From assembly GCA_036924085.1 (NCBI GenBank), contig JAVGWX010000009.1, forward strand, positions 65,358,436 through 65,422,435: a stretch of DNA of 64,000 bases. The letters are read 5' to 3'. This stretch comes from Ariolimax columbianus. Lineage: Eukaryota > Mollusca > Gastropoda > Stylommatophora > Arionidae. The position numbers and the translations under genes are program-made. Of the stretch, positions 57,601 to 64,000 are shown one piece after another. The notes under the pieces are model-generated. The model made no database searches, was not told the DNA's origin, and saw only the letters and a program-made list of their open reading frames with translations. Every line of letters starts with the position of its first letter. Position 1 is the first letter of the stretch.

Positions 57601-59293
57601 CTGAATACTGTAACATAGAGTCACATGGCAAAGATGAATAGTAAATGTATCTGAATACTGTAACATAGAGTCACATGGCAAAGATGAATAGTAAATGTAT
57701 CTGAATACTGTAACATAGAGTCACATGGCAAAGATGAATAGTAAATGTATCTGAATACTGTAACATAGAGTCACATGGCAAAGATGAATAGTAAATGTAT
57801 CTGAATACTGTAACATAGAGTCACATGGCAAAGTTGAATAGTAAATGTATCTGAATACTGTAACATAGAGTCACATCGCAAAGTTGAATAGTAAATGTAT
57901 CTGAATACTGTAACATAGAGTCACATGGCAAAGTTGAATAGTAAATGTATCTGAATACTGTAACATAGAGTCACAAGGCAAAGATGAATAGTAAATGTAT
58001 CTGAATACTGTAACATAGAGTCACATGGCAAAGATGAATAGTAAATGTATCTGAATACTGTAACATAGAGTCACATGGCAAAGATGAATAGTAAATGTAT
58101 CTGAATACTGTAACATAGAGTCACATGGCAAAGATGAATAGTAAATGTATCTGAATACTGTAACATAGAGTCACATGGCAAAGATGAATAGTAAATGTAT
58201 CTGAATACTGTAACATAGAGTCACATGGCAAAGTTGAATAGTAAATGTATCTGAATACAGTAACATAGAGTCACATGGCAAAGATGAATAGTAAATGTAT
58301 CTGAATACTGTAACATAGAGTCATATGGCAAAGTTGAATAGTAAATGTATCTGAATACTGTAACATAGAGTCACATGGCAAAGATGAATAGTAAATGTAT
58401 CTGAATACTGTAACATAGAGTCACATGGCAAAGATGAATAGTAAATGTATCTGAATACTGTAACATAGAGTCACTTGGCAAAGATGAATAGTAAATGTAT
58501 CTGAATACTGTAACATAGAGTCACATGGCAAAGATGAATAGTAAATGTATCTGAATACTGTAACATAGAGTCACATGGCAAAGATGAATAGTAAATGTAT
58601 CTGAATACTGTAACATAGAGTCACATGGCAAAGATGAATAGTAAATGTATCTGAATACTGTAACATAGAGTCACATGGCAAAGATGAATAGTAAATGTAT
58701 CTGAATACTGTAACATAGAGTCACATGGCAAAGATGAATAGTAAATGTATCTGAATACTGTAACATAGAGTCACATGGCAAAGATGAATAGTAAATGTAT
58801 CTGAATACTGTAACATAGAGTCACATGGCAAAGTTGAATAGTAAATGAATCTGAATACTGTAACATAGAGTCACATGGCAAAGATGAATAGTAAATGTAT
58901 CTGAATACTGTAACATAGAGTCACATGGCAAAGATGAATAGTAAATGTATCTGAATACTGTAACATAGAGTCACATCGCAAAGTTGAATAGTAAATGTAT
59001 CTGAATACTGTAACATAGAGTCACATGGCAAAGTTGAATAGTAAATGTATCTGAATACTGTAAAATAGAGTCACATGGCAAAGTTGAATAGTAAATGTAT
59101 CTGAATACTGTAACATAGAGTCACATGGCAAAGTTGAATAGTAAATGTATCTGAATACTGTAACATAGAGTCACATGGCAAAGTTGAATAGTAAATGTAT
59201 CTGAATACTGTAACATAGAGTCACATGGCAAAGTTGAATAGTAAATGTATCTGAATACTGTAACATAGAGTCACATAGCAAAGTTGAATAGTA
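54651..59293. repeat. 50-bp satellite, about 93 tandem units
   Basis: The unit ctgaatactgtaacatagag plus tcacatggcaaagwtgaatagtaaatgtat is exactly 50 bp. The phase at 54,721 and 59,221 is identical (4,500 bp apart), so there is no net indel in 4.6 kb. The main variants are GGCA or CGCA at unit position 27 and AAGTTG or AAGATG at position 34. The T form is commoner near the edges and the A form in the middle. Every frame has stops, so it is non-coding. Confidence 0.98.
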
Positions 59294-59449
59294 ATGGGAT
59301 ACTTGGATTCTATTATGCAATCTGGCAGATTAGAATACGTTGTCAGGGAGTTAAAGACGGTTCTTTTGTTCTTTATATCCATCTGGTCGGTCTTTAGAAG
59401 ATGCTGTCTTCCAGGGATTGATTGTCGTACTCGCATTAAAATATTAGTA

Positions 59450-60136
59450 CGAGGCGTGTTCATCAAATGAAACCGGACTTAACTGCACCAAGTTAGCACA
59501 CGTACGATGCACATGATGACGTCACTTCTGATGTAAACAGTATATACCAACCGTAACGTTCGTAAAATTGCATTATCTACCGATTTGGTGATTCGGTTTC
59601 TAACAGCTGAAGGATGTCGACCAGTTGGAATTCATCGCAGAATGCAGGCAGTGTATGGTGACACAAGTGTGGCGAACGTAATCTCCGGCGATGGTCGACC
59701 TGAATTGCTGCATGAATGTTGGTGATGGCATCTTCTGATATGCGTCTGATCTGGTCTCGAAAGATCTTTCGTTAACTCACGTCCTTCTTTAAACATAACC
59801 ATACAAATCTTCACTACTGTCATCGCTATACTTTGTCTTCGACACACTTTTGTCAACATACACTGCCTGCATTCTGCGATGAATGTCAACTGGTCGACAT
59901 CCTTCAGCTGTTAGAAACAGAATCACCGTTCGCTGATTAACTCTAGACGGATTCCATTTCACATCCGCCATGTTTTCACCAGTCTGCTGAAGAAACTTAT
60001 GAGTGAGAGGATAATGACATTTTGCAAACTTGACTATTGGTATGTGCTGTTTACCCCTGCAGTGACGTCAACATGCAAATCGTACCTATGTTCACTTGGT
60101 GCGGTTTGGTCCGGTTTCACTGGACCCCGCCTCGTG
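59450..60136. mobile_element. Mariner-derived foldback element
   Basis: Both ends begin TA then CGAGGCG (CACGAGGCG on the right) followed by GAAACCGGAC, as in mariner terminal repeats. The left arm (59,450-59,670, plus) and the right arm (60,136-59,780, minus) are inverted copies of the same 5' part of a mariner, joined through an internal segment at about 59,670-59,780. Only transposase N-terminal sequence is present, so the element is non-autonomous. Confidence 0.75.
59640..59971 (-). pseudogene. Mariner transposase N-terminal fragment
   Basis: From an ATG at 59,971 the minus frame reads NQRTVILFLTAEGCRPVDIH, RRMQAVYVDKSVSK. This is the helix-turn-helix start of mariner-type transposases. 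It continues after a shift with MFKEGRELTKDLSRPDQTH (59,800-59,745). The catalytic DDD part is absent. The plus-strand arm carries a second, more broken copy (VIRFLTAEGCRPVGIHRRMQ, 59,588-59,650). Confidence 0.78.
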
Positions 60137-60224
60137 TATATATATCTGAAGATACTGAACAGCATAGATCACACACAAATGAGCCTATTTATTTAGCACT
60201 GACACCCATGACTGTTTCGTGGCT

Positions 60225-60357
60225 GGCCCCATTTGTGAGCTAAGTTGAAGAAAATAAGACGGTTTTTGTTTATTTCAATCTCGATCTTGGATGAAACCCC
60301 TAGAGAGCTTTCACTCGAGTTAGGGTTTCGTGGCACACGGGTTTGAGAAATCCTCTG
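60225..60357 (-). mobile_element. Possible hAT-type MITE end
   Basis: Reverse-complemented, the right end reads CAGAGGATTTCTCAAACCCG and then TGTGCCACGAAACCCTA. This resembles the CAGNGNTTCTCAAAC termini of hAT elements. No partner end is certain. Confidence 0.35.
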
Positions 60358-60429
60358 CTGATCATTTGAGACTTCATGATTCTCGTGTGACATTCCATCT
60401 CTTCTTTAAGTCTCACAAATTTGACATAG

Positions 60430-60560
60430 ATTATTGGCCCGTTATACGAACAGTCTCTTTACGAACACTCGCTTTACGAACAACAGCTCATAGTAATGTT
60501 TTCAATTAAAACCAGAGCATTTACGTACGAACGCGAGCTGGCTCTTTCGAACATTTTTCT
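60430..60560 (+). mobile_element. Possible pogo/Tigger-type end
   Basis: CCCGTTATACGAACAGTC, TCTTTACGAACACTCG and CTTTACGAACAAC are three near copies of a TTACGAACA motif. Reiterated motifs of this sort occur in terminal repeats of pogo/Tigger elements (family knowledge). It could be the left end of the transposase remnant at 62,375. 60,560-60,780 is unassigned. Confidence 0.3.
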
Positions 60561-60781
60561 AGCTTGATTTTTAAGCCAACAAGGTGGCCATTTCGATATT
60601 TACTTAATTCACCCCAAACAGAGTTACCTAGGTTCCAATCGTACGTATTTGACAGCTGACGACTGTAACAGGATATTCCATTTCTGGTTAGGGAGTGGGC
60701 ATGTCGATGTAATTTTATTTTAAAGAAATCAGTAAATTCTTTGAAAAACATAGAAGTGTAGAAAATATGCTAACACTCTGA

Positions 60782-62097
60782 CCCTACTCTAAGCCTAAGC
60801 CTAATCCTAAACCTATCCCTATCACTATCCTAACCCTTACCTAGCCCTAACATAATCTAACCCCAAACCAAACATAGCCTAACCAAACACAACCTAACCC
60901 TAACCACACCTAACCTAACCAACCATAACCTAATCCTAACCCTAACATAACCTAACTCTAACATAACCTAACTCCAAACCAAACAAATACTAACCCTAAC
61001 CAAACATAACCTAATCCTAACCGTAACATAACCTAACCCTAACATAGCCTAACCCTAACATAACCTAAGCCTAACATAACCTAACTCCAAACCAAACATA
61101 TACTAACCCTAACCAAACATAACCGAATCCTAACCCTAACATAACCTAACCCTAACATGGCCTAACTCTAACATAACCTAACCCTAACATAACCTAACCC
61201 TAACATAACCTAACCCTAACATAACCTAACCCTAACATAACCTAATCCTAACATAACCTAACCCTAACATAACCTAACCCTAACATAACCTAACCCTAAC
61301 ATAACCTAACCCCAAACCAAACATAACCTAACCCTAACATAATCTAACCCTAACATAACCTAACCCTAACATAACCTAACCCCAAACCAAACATAACCTA
61401 ACCCTAACATAACCTAACCCCAAATCAAACATAACCTAATCCTAACATAACCTAACCCTAACATAACCTAACCCTAAACCAAACATAACCTAACCCTAAC
61501 ATAACCTAACCCTAACATAACCTAACCCTAACATAACCTAACCCCTAACATAACCTAACCCTAACATAACCTAACCCTAACATAACCTAACCCTAACATA
61601 ACCTAACCCCAAACCAAACATAACCTAACCCTAACATAACCTAACCCTAACATAACCTAACCCTAACATAACATAACCCCAAACCAAACATAACCTAACC
61701 CTAACATAACCTAACCCCAAACCAAACATAACCTAATCCTAACATAACCTAACCCTAACATAACCTAACCCCAAACCAAACATAACCTTACCCTAACATA
61801 ACCTAACCCTAACATAACTTAACCCCAAACCAAACATAACCTAACCCTAACATAACCTAACGCTAACATAACCTAACCCTAACATAACCTAACCCTAACA
61901 TAACCTAACCCTAACATAACCTAACCCTAACATAACCCTAACATAACCTAACCTCAAACCAAACATAACCTAACCCTAACATAACCTAACCTCAAACCAA
62001 ACATAACCTAACCCTAACATAACCTAACCCTAACATAACCTAACCCTAACATAACCTAACCCTAACATAACCTAACCCTAACATAACCTAACCCTAA
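60782..62097. repeat. Telomere-like array, 16-bp unit CCCTAACATAACCTAA
   Basis: The left 350 bp is a degenerate mix of CCTAAC/CCTAAG hexamers. The rest is a regular 16-bp unit, which can be read as two CCTAAC hexamers plus ATAA. Units with CCCCAAACCAAACATAACCT recur every 3-10 copies. The complementary strand is GTTAGG-rich. There are unique sequences on both sides, so it is interstitial here. Confidence 0.93.
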
Positions 62098-62374
62098 CTC
62101 ATACAATTCATTGCTAAGTCGGTGGAAGTAAGTAGAAGACGAAGCCCCCATTCTTGTCTTTTCTCACATAATGTTTGACAAGCCTAACAATGAAAAAGTG
62201 GGCTATTCTGTTACGTCACTACCTCAAATCCGGTGCTAAATATTGATACATCTTTTATTTGAGGTTATTTAACACGGAAGTACACGCGTAATGGTTTTCT
62301 TCAGTCTGATTTCGTAAGCCATGTATAACGCATTCCTATAGAATTGTTTGTGTTTGTATATATGTAACATCCAT

Positions 62375-62770
62375 AATGGCTCCTAAGGTAAAGCTAAAAG
62401 ATGACGTACGCCTTCAGTATGAAAGAAAAGCATGAGCTAATTCAACTTAATGACAAGACATGGTTGTGAGGAAAATAGGATGCAAACTAGGCCTAACAAA
62501 TTCAATAGTTAGCACAATTGTCAAGGTTAAAGGCAAATTGTTAGATGGCATTTAAACAAATATGCGTCAGCGCTTAATAAAGTGATCATAAAGCGATACA
62601 GCCATATTGCTGATATTCAAAGGGTTTTACATGGGAAGCTGGACAATAAAATCAACCAGAATATTTCTCTAACCACAGGCGATAGCCAGGCAGAAAGCGA
62701 TAACTGTTTTTAATACATTAAAGTCTGAAAGAGGAGATACATTTATACGCTTTTATCGACTTTAAATGGT
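62375..62770 (+). pseudogene. Pogo/Tigger-like transposase N-terminal domain
   Basis: An ATG at 62,375 opens MAPKVKLKDDVR. After a +1 shift the frame gives FSMKEKHELIQLND, then after another KIGCKLGLTNSIVSTIVKVK, GKLL. This is the psq/CENP-B N-terminal helix-turn-helix of Tigger-type transposases. Further on come LDNKINQNISLTT and QKAITVFNTLKSERGDTFI, the second CENP-B-type DNA-binding domain. The DDE catalytic domain is missing. At least four frameshifts or stops are present. It ends in the 19-bp array. 62,100-62,375 is unassigned and may be the element's 5' flank. Confidence 0.8.
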
Positions 62771-62825
62771 TTTATCGACTTTATATGGTTTTATCGACTT
62801 TATATGGTTTTATCGACTTTTGGCC
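62748..62825. repeat. 19-bp minisatellite, 4 copies, at the end of the pogo remnant
   Basis: The unit ttttatcgactttatatgg repeats at 19 bp. Its first copy is part of the transposase coding remnant (codons for RFYRL). Confidence 0.88.
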
Positions 62826-62889
62826 TTTTCAATTTATTTATTCAGACATTATGACAAGAACATAAGTAATTGAATATTTCCGAGGCTGG

Positions 62890-63247
62890 CTTGGCTTGGC
62901 TTCGTTCGTTCTCAATCTCCCACTACCAAACCCTAAAAGGGCTTAAGTAGCAGAATGTAGTCCAGAGAACGGAATGCGTTGTGTCGTAGTTTACAGCTTG
63001 ACTGCGATATTTCCACATTTCGGTCAAACACATCGGACTTCCAGCAAGGATTTTTTGAGTACCGGGTTAGTATTCCCTCTTTGATCGCTTCTCCTTAGCC
63101 AGTCAGCCCTGCTGCAGCCTGTTATCCAGGATCACCGCGTGGAGGTGTAGAAGGGTCTTGGCAGCTCTGTTTCGCTGGCCCTGACGCTAGCAGTCAACTA
63201 TGGGTCGCTGACCACTGCAGCTCGTGTGCTGCTCAGCATCTTGATCC
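62890..63247 (-). mobile_element. GAA-family SINE, copy 8, with (AAGCC)n tail and 10-bp TSD
   Basis: The body matches copies 1 and 5 closely, but the tail is (GGCTT)n read in reverse, i.e. (AAGCC)n, where other copies have (GAA)n. The direct repeat CCGAGGCTGG flanks it at 62,880-62,889 and 63,248-63,257. It is near full length. Confidence 0.9.
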
Positions 63248-63257
63248 CCGAGGCTGG

Positions 63258-63454
63258 ATTGATAGATTGTGTAGAAGGAACAAGAGCAGATGTCATTTAA
63301 ATACTATATCCATCGTAGGTAGCCACTAACCCTTTAGATACAGAGCAGTCACCATCAACCGCAATACGATTACCGTCAAACTCCCCTGCTCCAAACAAAG
63401 GAACATTGACAGTCACAGTATGGACACCAGGTGATGACACTGAATTTAAATCTC
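63258..63454. other. Unassigned spacer inside the inverted SINE pair
   Basis: No gene or known repeat is visible. Confidence 0.5.
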
Positions 63455-63562
63455 TCGACTTTATTCAAGACGTACTGGAGCGACAGGCGCAAAAAAACAA
63501 CCCACAGTGCAACGCACACCGCCTTTGGGGATTAGAAAAATAAGGCGAACGCAGAAAAAAAA
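63455..63562 (+). mobile_element. 3' half of the SINE seen at 41,950
   Basis: GAGCGACAGGCGCAAAAAAAC, CAGTGCAACGCACACCGCCTT and AATAAGGCGAACGCAG match 42,111-42,183. It ends in an A-rich tail. The tRNA-like head is missing. Confidence 0.7.
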
Positions 63563-63639
63563 ATTAATTAATAATTCAAGACTCCCGAATCGCCAGCATT
63601 CTGTACGTTTACCTTACGCTTTTGCAAGGATGCACATAT

Positions 63640-63993
63640 TTAAAACGCTGAGCAGTGCATGAGCTGCAGCGGTTAGATATCCATAGATGGCTGCTAGCGT
63701 CAGGGCCAGCGAACCAGAGCTGCCAAGACCCTTCTACAACTTAACCCGGTGATCCTGGATAACAGGCTGCAACAGAGTAGACTGGCTAAGGAGAAGGCAT
63801 CGAAGAAGGAAAGCTAAACCGGTAATAACAAATGTCGGCTGAAGTCGAATGTGTTGGACCGAAATGTGCAAATATCGCAGTCAAGCTGTAAACTACGACA
63901 CAACGCATTCCGTTCTCTGGACTGCATTCTGCTACTCGCAAAGCCCATTTCAGGGCTTGGTAGCGGTAGATTTAGAACGAACGAAGCCAAGCC
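63640..63993 (+). mobile_element. GAA-family SINE, copy 9, (AAGCC)n tail
   Basis: GCTGAGCAGTGCATGAGCTG starts the copy and GAACGAACGAAGCCAAGCC ends it. It is inverted relative to copy 8, about 390 bp away. The right flank is cut by the window edge, so a target-site duplication cannot be judged. Confidence 0.88.
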
Positions 63994-64000
63994 AATTAAG

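Noticed and set aside
54651..59293. CRISPR array
   Set aside because: The 50-bp repeats are directly contiguous with no spacers, and the sequence is animal-like with LINEs and SINEs.

Overview
The window looks like repeat-dominated nuclear DNA from an animal, most likely a mollusc or another lophotrochozoan. That is an inference from several signs: many non-LTR retrotransposon (LINE) remnants, tRNA-derived SINEs, mariner, pogo and hAT pieces, very many micro- and minisatellites, and CCTAAC/TTAGGG-type telomere-like DNA. I found no convincing host protein gene, rRNA gene or functional tRNA gene. Nearly all long open frames lie inside tandem arrays or are transposon proteins.

Layout. 1-5,700: AT/CA and TG microsatellites, a 100-bp TG-rich minisatellite, and 36-, 40-, 22- and 24-bp arrays. 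5,754-9,215: the best-preserved gene-like object, a 5'-truncated LINE of the I-like group (endonuclease remnant, reverse transcriptase, RNase H, Cys/His tail) broken by one stop codon and ending in a (GAA)n tail. A 16-bp array starts at that tail. 9.9-17 kb: SINEs, a run of 42/30/30/29/14-bp arrays, a diverged long inverted repeat with SINEs nested inside, and a 24-bp array. 17-31 kb: LINE tails, SINEs, CAA-, GAT-, GGAT- and TCTG-rich simple DNA and a 32-bp array. 31.6-36.7 kb: 39-, 16- and 27-bp arrays, T/C-rich DNA and two SINEs with clear target-site duplications. 38-45.4 kb: LINE remnants, dispersed repeats and a 45-bp array grown from a LINE C-terminus. 46-52.8 kb: 15/17-bp and 29-bp arrays, LINE remnants and SINEs. 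53.2-54.2 kb: a LINE reverse transcriptase remnant carrying an in-frame 54-bp array. 54.65-59.29 kb: a satellite of about 93 units of exactly 50 bp. 59.4-64 kb: a mariner foldback, a hAT-like end, a telomere-like 16-bp array, a pogo/Tigger pseudogene and an inverted SINE pair.

The strongest theme is that tandem arrays repeatedly start inside or at the edge of transposable elements: 54 bp in a LINE reverse transcriptase, 45 bp in a LINE C-terminus, 19 bp in a pogo transposase, 22 bp at a hAT-like end, 49 bp in a dispersed repeat, and 16, 42 and 29 bp at LINE 3' ends. A second theme is a previously unnamed (to me) SINE family of about 360 bp. It has at least nine copies, four with visible 10-13 bp target-site duplications, and its (GAA)n tail resembles that of the local I-like LINE. 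The elements do not form an operon or pathway; the links between them are parasitic (LINE-driven SINE movement) and mutational (array seeding).
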